Source of the DNA: Saccoglossus kowalevskii
Taxonomy: Eukaryota > Hemichordata > Enteropneusta > Harrimaniidae
Assembly (NCBI RefSeq): GCF_000003605.2
Contig: NW_003130355.1
Location: forward strand, 203,177-232,459
Reading direction: 5' to 3'
Length of the DNA: 29,283 nucleotides
Shown: piece after piece, positions 21,301 through 29,283 of the stretch
How positions within the stretch are numbered: the first letter of the stretch is position 1
Layout of the letters: each line of letters begins with the position of its first letter
Notes under the pieces: model-generated
What the model saw: only the letters and a program-made list of their open reading frames with translations
Told to the model about the DNA's origin: nothing
The model's database searches: none
Translations under genes and position numbers: made by a program

Positions 21301-23920
21301 GGTTCAAGTTTTTTTATACATGTGTCGACAAGGTTTTGACCATTCACACACACATTTCTGCATGAGCCAACTCGATCCAGACACTCGACACGTGTTGCGA
21401 TCTGTAACATGAACACCACTAATATGGAAGAATGTATTTTTATTGCATGCCATTGAATGCCTGAAACTGCACCATTTGTATTGGGTATGTTTGTTCAATC
21501 TCTGATTTGATAGGCTTCTTTTGCTTTAAACATAACATCACTAGGTGATTCACACATGAATGACCTGAAGTTCACAACTGGTTGACATACAGATCACCAT
21601 TGAAAAGGTATCAACTGCGAAATTATACAATATGCTTCACACATAATGCTCTTGCCGATCATGCCATAAAATTGGAAATACAATTTCTCATGCTTGTGAT
21701 AAATTCAACAACTAACACCTGTTTTAAAGAATTCACAATGGATAACTGCATCATCTAACCTGAATTTGTGTAACCTACGACCGATATAGTTGGAAATTGT
21801 TTCTTTTTTCTGATGGTCCTCAATAATTCTCGTCTTTTCTTCAGCTTGGATAACCTTTTCTTTATTTTCATTTCCCGTTCATCCAGCATCCGTCTCTGCA
21901 CTTCTAGCAAAGTCTCACCACCCCCACCAATATACTGTTGAGCACCACTTTGCTGGTCCATATTTGAAACCATACCTCTCAAACGAGATCTGAAAATAAA
22001 ATACAAATTGATTTGCATCTGCAACTCGGCCCTTATGTCAGAATGCTAACACAAATGTACATGCTGTCTAGAAGGACCTATTTTGTTGGCATCCCAACAT
22101 AATAGGGGAAATCCAATTGAGTCTAATGACTACCGGGAAGAAAGGACTTCAATAAAAGAATAAAAAAGTATGTAACTTAAGGCACAAACGGAATAATGTG
22201 GTTTCCTTCATATTTACACTTATTTTTTTTTATAAATTGTGAATTTTGTTTTACCAATGTTCGATGTATGCATCATAAGATTTATGTCAGTTGCATCAAT
22301 TATGCATCAATGAATTAACATAATTAGTTGCATCACAGCAAACCTTTCTGCATCATATTAGCTTAGAGGGCGCACTGGCTAAAACTATGCATTAAGGTAG
22401 ATCGCAAAATGTCAAACAATCTGTCAAAATTTTTATGTGAAGAAAACCTGCCTAAAAGATGAAAAAATTGACATTTTTGAAACAATCTTCATGAAAACCA
22501 GAATAAAGCATTATTTTATATAAAAAAAAATTAACACTAATAATCAAAATGTCTCAGTAACTCTGAACAACCCATCTTATACTTATAATTTCCAGCCATA
22601 TGTGACCAAATGACATTTTGAAATATAGATAGCATTTTTACCATAAGAACCAATAGTAAATGGCTCACAAATCACCACTTTCATGGAAATTTATTCTGTG
22701 TTTTGTTAGCATCAGGGGTTTTGTTTAAACAAGGGAAGGCGGGGCCTCATGCCATGGCCATGCCCCCTTACCCTGGGGAGCAAATCCTCTGGCAACCATA
22801 AAATTCTGATTGACCAGGGATCAAATGTGGCCACAATCTTCAACTGTGACGTGTCTGATAGTAAGTTTGGCCCCAAGAAAGCCATTTTAATTTACAATTA
22901 TCAATAACGCCACACCCTGGTAGGGAGAACCCTATCTCCCCCACTTGGTGGCACCGCTGAATTGTAGTGCTCCCTCTTGCAGTTTTTTTTTTCTAGAAAA
23001 ACCCCTGAGCATATATATTTATCTGTGAACAGCATAAAATAACCATAGTGTGAACATCAAGGAAATCTGTTCTCGTTTTAATGGTAGCAAACTACCTGAA
23101 AGTTCATGTGAAAATTTTTATTGCGAAATTCTCATTGACTTGTGTCTACAGAAAGTACCAGACTGTGTGATCTTTCCTTAGGGAAAATTTTCAAATTCAG
23201 TTACCTTAGATATGGAATTTCTGCTAATGCTATCTGAAGCTTTGCTTCTTTCGTCACAGCATGCTCCTTGAAAATATTCAACACAATTGTATAGCGGTCA
23301 TAAACATGAACACCCCATGCTTCTTCCAAAAGTTTGTGTTGCAGTCCAGTAAGCATTTCAACACTCATGAACACTGCAGTGACGCTACTCATCGACTTTA
23401 TGAGGTTCGTCAACATAGCAAAATTCCCCTTGCCGAATACATGCTTATGACCCGGTTTCTTGAGCGATACCGTCAGTGAATCAACAACTGACCAGTTTTC
23501 TAGCGTCTCAATAAGCGTCACAGCTTCCTGTCGTTGTAAATCTCCTGTCGTTAGGTGTTGTTTTCTCGGCCCCCATTTCACTTCTGGCTGAATGACAAAT
23601 ACTTTGTGTCCGGACACTGGGGATAAGTGATGTCGCTCGTAGTGAGACTGTAACTCTTCATCTTCAAATTGGGGACCTTGAATCAGCTCTAGTTCCTCGT
23701 TTGAATCAAGTTCTTTGCTTTCTGACCCAAAGCCAGTGGATTGGTAGGATTTACTCCAAACCTTTTTGGTGCAAGATAAACACCTAATTGCATATGCACT
23801 TGTGAATGGTAAAACACTCTTTCCATCCCACAATTTAAGTGAGTATTTGCATCTGACGATTACCCCAGATAGATTTGGATGACTTAAGATTGAACGGAAC
23901 AATGACGGTAATTTCCTCAT
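12179..23920 (-). CDS. GTPBP6: GTPBP6, mitochondrial HflX-type GTPase
   Basis: Six exons (23920-23205, 21989-21760, 20798-20590, 16788-16640, 13497-13333, 12317-12179) join in phase to 535 residues; human GTPBP6 is about the same size (516, from memory). In order: a basic, hydrophobic N-terminus like a mitochondrial targeting sequence; the HflX nucleotide-binding N-domain (about 105-238); the glycine-rich GGGGET loop (260-265) and a helical Lys/Arg coiled coil (266-302); then the G domain with G1 GYTNSGKT (311-318), G2 around ATLD (338-341), G3 DTVG (359-362), G4 NKID (428-431) and G5 SALN (451-454). A small C-terminal domain follows. HflX splits ribosomes; GTPBP6 is known to recycle mitochondrial ribosomes and help large-subunit assembly. 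All catalytic motifs are intact, so the gene appears functional. The start has an in-frame TAA two codons upstream. Confidence 0.97.
12318..13332. other. GTPBP6 intron 5
   Basis: About 1 kb of AT-rich intron. The only notable element is an uninterrupted C run near 13246. No coding or structural signal seen. Confidence 0.7.
13333..13497 (-). CDS. GTPBP6: GTPBP6 exon 5 (G5 motif)
   Basis: 165 nt, acceptor TTTCATTTCCAG, donor GTGAGT in phase 2. VSALNGTGLQLLKKEI supplies the G5 loop and the closing helix of the G domain. Confidence 0.96.
14040..14640. repeat. Tandem repeat of about 145-157 bp, four diverged copies
   Basis: The anchor ACCAAGTTT recurs at 14118, 14263, 14411 and 14568. Each copy also has an AAAAGCC block, a GCAAATTA/TAATTAATATG block and a 'CAAAACTnATCAGGTCTG' block in the same order. 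Copies differ substantially, so the array is old. One copy contains TATGCAAATTAGG, also found in the 30-bp array at 4521-5170. Confidence 0.85.
16217..16230. promoter_or_regulatory. Perfect palindrome ATTGCCTAGGCAAT, RFX X-box-like
   Basis: Exactly self-complementary over 14 bases and close to the RFX-factor X-box (GTTGCC-AT-GGCAAC type). It is intronic and isolated; the functional reading is inference. Confidence 0.3.
16640..16788 (-). CDS. GTPBP6: GTPBP6 exon 4 (G4 motif)
   Basis: 149 nt, acceptor TATGTTGCAG, donor GTAAGT. Encodes DLIIHIRDVSHPDT, the amphipathic helix region and NKIDVLE, the guanine-recognising G4 motif. Confidence 0.97.
17611..17669. repeat. ATT/AAT trinucleotide microsatellite
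   Basis: ATT repeats switch to TATA-containing phase in the middle (ATATAATATAATT) and resume, making the whole stretch partly self-complementary. Confidence 0.9.
18851..18990. mobile_element. Foldback (MITE-like) element with about 35-bp inverted ends
   Basis: The left end starts TTAAAGTGGGAGCGTCGTCA (18852) and continues CCTGCGCATG. The reverse complement of the right end (to 18990) starts TTAAAGCTGGGGATTCATCA and continues CCTACACATG. They agree at most positions. The centre GTCCCAAGCGACGATAACAA matches the centre of the element at 971-1081, so the two are probably one family. Confidence 0.6.
19345..20425. repeat. 69-bp tandem array, about 15 copies
   Basis: Each unit reads approximately GACCACCTGTCTATAGTGAC, CACTTTTAGGCAGTTCTAAG, GCATAACATATGAGCAACCT, GTGTATGAA. 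Units in the right half are nearly identical; those on the left are more diverged. The 69-bp period (23 codons) keeps frames open on both strands, giving a spurious 267-codon minus-strand frame at 19623-20426. Confidence 0.95.
20590..20798 (-). CDS. GTPBP6: GTPBP6 exon 3 (P-loop, switch regions)
   Basis: 209 nt. The first two bases complete the P-loop glycine, followed by KTTLIKSLTG, the switch I ATLD and the DTVGFISALPHNLIDAF segment (G3/switch II), nearly as in bacterial HflX. Donor GTGAGT in phase 0. Confidence 0.97.
20799..21759. other. GTPBP6 intron 2
   Basis: An intron that interrupts the P-loop glycine codon. It contains one exon-like segment (21146-21401) described separately; the rest shows no signal. 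Confidence 0.7.
21146..21401 (-). other. Cryptic or alternative exon-like segment inside GTPBP6 intron 2
   Basis: On the minus strand an acceptor (CATGTTACAG) and a good donor (GTAAGA) bound 256 nt. One frame is open throughout (IATRVECLDRVGSCRNVCVN at its start, GSAARYG at its end) and its composition looks protein-like, but I recognise no family. Included after exon 2, the GTPBP6 frame would hit a stop inside it and the P-loop would be broken. It may be a poison exon, a relic of an inserted gene fragment, or chance. Confidence 0.3.
21760..21989 (-). CDS. GTPBP6: GTPBP6 exon 2 (glycine loop, coiled coil, start of G1)
   Basis: 230 nt, acceptor TTTTATTTTCAG, donor GTTAGA. It encodes the GGGGET loop typical of HflX (GPGET in bacteria), the Arg/Lys-rich helix linking the two domains, and SVVGYTNS. 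The exon ends one base into the glycine codon of the P-loop. Confidence 0.96.
21990..23204. other. GTPBP6 intron 1
   Basis: 1.2 kb; contains the DNA transposon remnant at 22713-23007. No coding signal elsewhere. Confidence 0.7.
22713..23007. mobile_element. Non-autonomous DNA transposon (hAT-like MITE) with 5-bp target duplication
   Basis: The 295-bp element begins CAGGGGTTTTGTTTAAAC and its reverse-complemented end begins CAGGGGTTTTTCTAGAAA. It is flanked on both sides by AGCAT (22708-22712 and 23008-23012). CAGGGG-type termini are typical of hAT elements; a 5-bp duplication fits a subset of them. No transposase frame is inside. It is G/C-richer than the intron around it. Confidence 0.8.
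23205..23920 (-). CDS. GTPBP6: GTPBP6 exon 1 coding part (targeting sequence, HflX N-domain)
   Basis: 716 nt ending in phase 2 at donor GTAACT. Residues 1-35 (MRKLPSLFRSILSHPNLSG at the start) are basic with hydrophobic faces and few acids, fitting mitochondrial import. An acidic patch follows (about 66-95), then the HflX-type N-domain with VYDRYTIVLNIFKEHAVTKE near its end, matching the conserved 'DRxxxILxIFxxHAxTxEAKLQ' signature. A strong acceptor TTTTTGTTTTAG just upstream (exon would begin at 23946) implies a 5' UTR intron and a first non-coding exon further upstream. Confidence 0.95.
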
Positions 23921-25677
23921 ACCTTACTGTATCCTGAATTTATGTCCTAAAACAAAAATTAGATGAAATCATTAATTACTGACTGAAAATCACTGTAAAT
24001 GTTTTAGTTTTAACTGTGATTAGATTTTGCAATCTAATTTGCATCAAATATCATATTCTTTTTTAAGTCCTCACTATAACACATTATTATTCGCCTAACA
24101 TTATGCAAATGAGCAGAATTTGCCAATAAAACATGATTTAGTGATCACAATAAATAGTCTGATAATGTACAGTAATGATGTCATGTAATGCCCTAATATG
24201 GACATAGCCACTATCACAGTTTGACTCATTGAATGGATATACTTAGAGAATTAACGATTAAAATGATGCTGTCATGGTACCGGTAATTGTGCATGTGCAT
24301 ACTCTACGATTCTATTATTGTTTTTCTATTGGTTTTTACCTACATTGTGCTTACACTAAAGGGAAGAAATCAAACTTCACACAGTTCGATGCGCGTTACT
24401 TATCATTGTGTGAAGCGCAAAGACCTATAGGTAAGAGATTGGGAAGGAATGTCTTGACTCCATTTTGGATTTTGCAAAGGATGGAAAATTGAACTATAGA
24501 GGGGTAGGCGCCACGCATGCACTATGATATGGGTCCCATATTAACAATGATGGCGACTTTGATACCAACGAGTACAAACTGAGAAGTTCCTAAGATTTAA
24601 CTAAGTAATTTCTTTGATAATTGAAAGGCATCAAAGGAGTCACCGACAGACAGCACTTAGTTCATGTCACGCCCAGGTCAAAACTTGTTATTTTCATTGA
24701 AAGAGCGAATTTGGATGTGGGGAAAATCAATGTTATCAACAAAAATGCTGCACATGCGCGATGCGACGACCATCGACCTTTAAGACGTATAGTGGTGTGC
24801 TCCACATTTTTATAAACCCAACATATTTTATGGGGAGAAAAGTATAATGATGACATTAAAGAATCACCCCCAAATTATAAATGGTTCAACCCTTGTCATC
24901 ATGACTAGCCTGGGAATATCTGCATCGACAGCGTACACAAACTGCAAGAGGTGTATATTATTTAGTTTGCGCCGAGTGTTGTTACATTGAACTTGTTTTC
25001 ACTGCTGGTTTGTGACACCCTTGTTGCAGCCACTACAGCGAAAAGTGGAGCAGCGACAGATGATAATGGTCGAGTCAGGTTCAGATTCCGAAGTTCGGGA
25101 GAGTTTTACCTTTTAAACTTTGAAAATGGCGTTGATCATGAACAAAATAGTTCATAACCTGATCTCTGAGTACATATTCAGTCTCTATGATTTCTGTATG
25201 CGTACAATTCTGGTGGTATCAGAGTATTCTGTCAAGGCGATCACAAAACACATTTCCACCATGTACGCAGCCATGTTGTCTGTTGTTGAATAGCGCCCTC
25301 GAAGGCAAGGTTAAAAAAACACCTGCTTGATCCCACGGAAGGATATTTTGTGTATTTTGTCAGTGAAATCGATCAATCGATTGTTCATGTTGCCTTGCGA
25401 ACAGGTCACAGCAGATCGATATGTGTATTACATGAAAATGCCCCAAAAAACTGAATTATATTCAACTAGGCTTATGATGCCATAGTATCAGAAACTTGTC
25501 TTCACAGTAACAGTTAAATATATTCATGTTACAGGGCAGATTTACAATAACGCCAATTGTAATAAAGTAAGTCAAATATTACTTTGACAATAAAATTGTA
25601 CGTGAGATATTTCTGAAATAATTTAGTTGGCTCGTACACAGTACTCTGGTGGCGACCAATTAGTAAATAGGCATCGA
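23921..25677. promoter_or_regulatory. Region between divergent GTPBP6 and Shisa-like genes
   Basis: About 1.76 kb separates the two start codons. It must hold the promoters and any 5' UTR exons of both genes. A GTPBP6 5' UTR exon is implied by the acceptor at 23947. A G/C- and CpG-richer part (24495-24790) contains a possible foldback whose right end (reverse complement of about 24738-24785) resembles the 18851 element. I see no clear TATA box. Confidence 0.4.
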
Positions 25678-25744
25678 ATGGAGGGGTATTCGCTGCCTCG
25701 TGGTAAACTTGTAGTTTTATTTTTCTTATCCGCAGTGCTTACAG
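25678..25744 (+). CDS. Shisa-like gene exon 1 (signal peptide)
   Basis: ATG with G at +4, then 22 codons of signal peptide ending in phase 1 at GTGAGT. A separate first exon for the signal peptide is usual in secreted and type I proteins. Confidence 0.75.
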
Positions 25745-27688
25745 GTGAGTATAAGGTCCGAGTAGTAACAGAATTGTAACTGTGCAATACGTTTCAACAG
25801 AGTGACATCAAGCTATTCAGAATATTTAAACTGATTATTAGAATTTGCTGTTTTTCTTTCTCGTGTTTGTCATTTAGACAATCAATTGAAGTCATGACAT
25901 TACTACCGCGACCACAAACCTATTCTCTTGATTGTTAGTTATTATATAAAAAATGAGGGGTTTCTATTTATAAAAATTAAAAGAATGGCGTATGTGTTTG
26001 CGATATTAGTACAATGAAACATTAATTACACCGCTAGTATTATTATGAATAATCTAAAACTAAACTATTTTTACTGCATATTAAATTTAAATATTAACGA
26101 CGAAATTACAAAAAGCGTAAAAACACGCGTTTTTTATTAATAAGGCAAATCTTCACGTAGGGCCACTTAAGTAGTTCATGACGCCATCAACTGAAAACTA
26201 TGTTGTGCGCGAACAAAACAACGTTTTTAATTTAATAATATATGGTGTTGTTTGGGAATGTTTAACAGTTGCCAATAGTTACTAACACCGAGAGAAAGTG
26301 TCGATGTCTTTCACTTGTTTTACTTGTGTGCATATGGTGTCGCACTCACGTTTCTGAACAAATAAATGAAATGTTTCGTCATAAAACTACAACCGGGTTT
26401 AGCCTGAGACATAAACTCCTCTGTTTCTATGACAGCAAAGGCAGCAGACACCGTATGTCCGGTAGATCCAGATTATTCAGACGGAGACACGTACATTTGT
26501 CCAGAAGAAGACGAAAATAACAACATTAACACGTATACAGAGTGTTGCTATAACGACAGGCCAGATGCTGACGGCAATTACTACAGTTGTTGCCAATCTC
26601 AAAGCGAGCAAGACGCTACCAAGTAAGTTTTTGATGATAGTTGTTGTTGTTGTTGTTGTTGTTTTTGCTGTTGTTGGGGTCATAATGCTGATAGCACTTT
26701 TGATTTTGAGCCATCTTAGCCACAAATCGTTAACAAGTTTTCGGACTTGTTTTTGCCATGATGAAAATGTATAGGAACTTTTTTCGCGAATCACGCCTAT
26801 GCGTATTGAGGTTCCCGTGCACTGACCACATTTTTTTTTCAAAGCTTATTTGATATCATACGTATCAGTTGTTTTGTTCTCAGGAAAGAACGGTTCAAAA
26901 CTATTGCCATAGTTGTGGGTGCATCATGCGGCAGCGTAATCGTGTTGGTGTTTCTGTGTTGCTACTGTCAGTCGGACACGTTCAAGTTTGTCGGTAGAGT
27001 CAAAAAGAGAGCCAAGTTCTGGTGTGACATCATTCTGGATTCGATTTGCTTTTGCACGTGTTGTTGTAAGTAAGTATATCCCACAGTGCAATGCGGGAAT
27101 ATTGTCCCGTTCGATGGGTCATTACTCCCGGGTCCCAAGAAAACGGAGAGCCTTATACACATGTGCAACAAAATGGTGTTTTTTTTGAGCAAAAGCGTCC
27201 GGAAAGTGATCTACAATTGTAGCTGTTATTGACTAAAAAGCGTTGTTCAAACCATAAAAAATTACCTTGGCGAAAAAATGTCTCATGTACTTCATACGCA
27301 TGTTATGAAAATGGAAGTATAATCCGAGAAATGATGTATACTTTTTTCGAAAAATTTTCTGGGCGGCCTGAAAAGTCTGGGGGTCACCCTTCCCCCATTG
27401 TTACGGGTTTCTTTTATTAATACCAATCATCGGAAACTTTGTCATGTACTTCTTGTAATTAAATACTAGTATTTTAAGAAGTTAATCGAAGTCGTTATTT
27501 TGGAAATTATTGTTTTTAAATAAGGTAAAATAAACCAAACTCTTTCTGTAAAATCACATATTCTAACATATGTATCTTTTCTTGACAGAGAATGTAGACG
27601 TTCAGACAAAGTGGACGTTGAGGGCGCTAGCACTAACTTGTCGCATCAGCAACGAAGTGAAGACGTGGTGATAACAATGGGATGGTAG
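25678..27688 (+). CDS. Shisa-like (STMC6-type) small single-pass membrane protein
   Basis: Four exons (25678-25744, 26436-26622, 26884-27069, 27589-27688) join in phase to 179 residues. Residues 1-25 form a classic signal peptide (LVVLFFLSAVLTAKA, cleavage after AKA). The short acidic ectodomain (26-90) has six cysteines, C30, C44, C59-C60 and C74-C75, in the C-C-CC-CC order of Shisa/VOPP1/WBP1-type proteins. A membrane helix spans about 91-111. The cytosolic side has ten cysteines (110-149, including CFCTCCC), likely palmitoylated, and a polar tail ending ITMGW. Proteins of this kind act as trafficking adaptors for receptors or ubiquitin ligases; the function here is unknown. I assign it to the superfamily by cysteine pattern, not to a named gene. 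PY motifs common in the family are absent. Confidence 0.78.
25745..26435. other. Shisa-like gene intron 1
   Basis: Nothing beyond ordinary AT-rich intron. The open frame 26269-26520 overlaps exon 2 in another frame and is not separate. Confidence 0.6.
26436..26622 (+). CDS. Shisa-like gene exon 2 (six-cysteine ectodomain)
   Basis: Acceptor CTGTTTCTATGACAG, donor GTAAGT, 187 nt. It carries all six ectodomain cysteines (VCPVDPDYSDGDTYICPEE, then TECCYND and YSCCQ). A GTT microsatellite lies just past the donor (26639-26676). The minus-strand frame over this exon is a shadow. Confidence 0.82.
26639..26676. repeat. GTT trinucleotide microsatellite
   Basis: Imperfect GTT repeats begin about 17 bases after the exon-2 donor of the Shisa-like gene; length changes here could affect splicing. 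Confidence 0.85.
26884..27069 (+). CDS. Shisa-like gene exon 3 (membrane helix, Cys-rich juxtamembrane)
   Basis: Acceptor GTTTTGTTCTCAG, 186 nt. Encodes FKTIAIVVGASCGSVIVLVF, a positively charged amphipathic segment (KFVGRVKKRAKFW) and the CFCTCCC cluster. Two overlapping donors (GTAAGTAAGT) lie four bases apart; only the second keeps the frame into exon 4. Confidence 0.82.
27070..27588. other. Shisa-like gene intron 3
   Basis: About 520 bp with no recognisable element. The plus-strand open frame at 27229-27420 has no family pattern. Confidence 0.6.
27589..27688 (+). CDS. Shisa-like gene exon 4 (cytosolic tail, stop)
   Basis: Acceptor TATCTTTTCTTGACAG, then ECRRSDKVDVEGASTNLSHQ and a short tail ending VVITMGW, TAG at 27686-27688. 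The tail is Ser/Asp-rich and has no PPxY motif. Confidence 0.75.
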
Positions 27689-28708
27689 ACATATATCGCT
27701 GTTACTGCTACCCTTCTATGAATGAACATTTCGTTTTTTTATTTATGTTTTTACGAATGATGTTTCCCCAATTTTTTCCATATTTCTGATATTGACGTCA
27801 TGCGCAAGTAAGGTTGTTAAACAAATGATAGTGATTTGCTTTTGGTTACAATTGGAGGCAGAGACTATTAAATGCTTTGTGGAACCTAGCTCGTGAGGTA
27901 ATCGGGAATTCAACTCGTGATGTCTTAAAATGGGATGACATTATTGATCTATATAAATTGTTGACGTACAACCGCCCTACAAACAAGGAAAAATTCTTAC
28001 AAGTACTTTGATGTACAAGAATGGAAGAATGTATAAGAATGTACAAGCAACAGCCATAATTGATAAAAAAAAAACACAAAAATGCTGAATCTATCGGGAA
28101 GGAATACTACTCGTAACTTTTGACATATTTGAATCTGTTAGCACATGATGTAAGAACGACATTACTATTAAATGTCAACAGCGACATATAAATCATTGCT
28201 TTGGTGTTATTCATACTTTTTATTTTTAAAACAACTTTGAACTAACAATTTCCAATAGTGCGTATAACGTTAACAGTTTCGAGACATTTTCGGTACAACA
28301 TTAGCTAGTATTGATTCATTCTATGGAACTAAGCATGTGTTTAAAATACAGATACTTAATTGCCACTGGAAAGAATAGGTACTGTCACAGGATGAGGCGG
28401 TGGCCTAAATTAAACTTTTATCAATGAGTAAACACATTTATAATGCGCGAGACAATGTTTTTGTCGTCAATGCTCAATAGGAACTTTTAGTGGGAGCAAT
28501 GCGTATCGTGCGCCCTCTGTGGCGTTCTACGGGACATCAGCGTGGGATAGTGGGTGATTGATGACAACACTAAATAAATACTCTAACAATGAAGATGTAA
28601 AGTTTTTTTTGTATTGTGTGCTGTTTTCCCTACTACACATAACTGGATAACTGGAACTAGCGAGTATGAATATGATAAATAAACAAGAATGCATTTAAGT
28701 AGCAAATT
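27689..28708. other. 3' UTR and downstream flank of the Shisa-like gene
   Basis: No coding signal. AATAAA at 28573-28578 and 28678-28683 and ATTAAA near 27867 are candidate polyadenylation signals; none is decisive. A G/C-rich patch around 28490-28560 is unexplained. Confidence 0.45.
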
Positions 28709-28710
28709 GA

Positions 28711-29283
28711 GTTGGGTTCTAAGTAATCCCTATTCCTCGAGTTGAATTCTAAGTCCTCCCTATACCTCGAGCTAGGTTCTAGGTCATCCATATCCCTCGA
28801 GTTTAGTTCTAGGTCATCTCTATCCCCCAAGTTGGATTCTATGTCATCCCAATCTCTCTCGAGTTTGGTTCTAGATCACCACCTCCCCCCCCGAGGGGGG
28901 GGGGGGGGCACTCCATAAAAGTGCAATACGGGTATGTGCTGCCCAACTGGAATGTCATTTCACGTTTTTTGTTTAAAAGTGGGGGGGTCATTTATCAAGG
29001 TTTTGGTTTAAAAGGTGGTAGCGTTTATTTACTTTTTCACAGGTCCAAAAACTGGAAAAGGTGAATAAAATGCATCGCCCGGATGCTTTCACGGGTTGCA
29101 AAAGTTGAAAGCTGGGGGTTTTTATTTTGCGCTGAAAAAAATGGTTTAAAAGTGAGTATGGTTTACAAGAGGTGGGCTGCACACCCTTACCCACTTAATG
29201 TGCAAGTAACCCCCCCCCCCCGGCCAAATTCTTCGAGTCGGGTTCTAGGCCATCCCTATCCTCGAGCTGGAATCTAGGCCATC
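28711..29283. repeat. 30-bp CTCGAG-containing tandem repeat, interrupted
   Basis: Units of 30 to 32 bp of the form GTTGGATTCTAnGTCATCCC, TATCCCTCGA start at 28711, 28741, 28771, 28801, 28831 and 28863 (partial). The same unit resumes at about 29237 and runs off the window end. The gap between is filled by another element (28884-29226). Confidence 0.85.
28884..29226. mobile_element. Inserted element bounded by C/G runs with imperfect inverted ends
   Basis: It starts with C8-GA-G14 and CACTCCATAAAAGTGCAATA then CGGGTATGTGCTGCCC. Its reverse-complemented right end reads a G run, TTACTTGCACATTAAGTGGG, TAAGGGTGTGCAGCCC. The shared GGGTAnGTGnnGCCC block and G runs are terminal inverted repeats. 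It sits inside the 30-bp array. No coding capacity. From memory, repeats with these end motifs are common in marine invertebrate genomes. Confidence 0.6.

Noticed and set aside
23261-23479. Plus-strand open frame within GTPBP6 exon 1
   Set aside because: Antisense shadow of a conserved HflX N-domain.
26477-26842. 121-codon minus-strand open frame rich in Thr
   Set aside because: Arises from the GTT microsatellite read in reverse and overlaps a coding exon of the Shisa-like gene.
28505-28530. GCGCCCTCTGTGG as a CTCF site (similar phrases near 22370 and 25292)
   Set aside because: The core lacks one base of the consensus; a short motif without support from data.

Overview
This is nuclear DNA from an animal. 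It is AT-rich, has no bacterial-style operons, and its genes are split by GT-AG introns of about 0.1 to 4 kb with animal-type tandem and foldback repeats between them. The gene families (a BRICHOS membrane protein, GTPBP6/HflX and a small Shisa-like membrane protein) and the repeat style suggest a marine invertebrate. I cannot name the species. The standard genetic code fits all three genes.

Layout: (1) 1163-8143, minus strand: a seven-exon gene for a type II membrane protein with a BRICHOS domain, closest by pattern to the chondromodulin/tenomodulin group and next to ITM2. All splice sites and phases fit, but codon 54 is an in-frame TGA and the last exon shows a possible frame break, so this copy is either damaged, wrongly sequenced or read through. 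Its 4.2-kb first intron holds a 30-bp tandem array with an ATGCAAAT octamer in almost every unit, a CAGA microsatellite, and an inverted copy of the gene's own exon-3 acceptor region. (2) About 8.2-12.1 kb: intergenic DNA without recognisable genes. (3) 12179-23920, minus strand: a complete six-exon GTPBP6 gene (mitochondrial HflX-type GTPase, 535 aa). Its introns carry a 69-bp tandem array, a roughly 150-bp four-copy repeat, foldback elements and a clear non-autonomous DNA transposon with target-site duplication. (4) 23.9-25.7 kb: region between two divergent genes. (5) 25678-27688, plus strand: a four-exon gene for a 179-aa secreted-type single-pass membrane protein with six ectodomain cysteines in the C-C-CC-CC pattern of Shisa-like (STMC6) proteins. 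(6) 27.7-29.3 kb: downstream DNA with a 30-bp tandem repeat interrupted by a G/C-run-bordered element.

The three genes do not form an evident pathway; their adjacency looks like ordinary animal gene order. The points most worth a second look are the TGA-CGG codon 54 of the BRICHOS gene, the tandem splice donor of the Shisa-like gene that would switch between a full tail and an immediate stop, the octamer array, and the 51/53-identical inverted copy of a splice acceptor.
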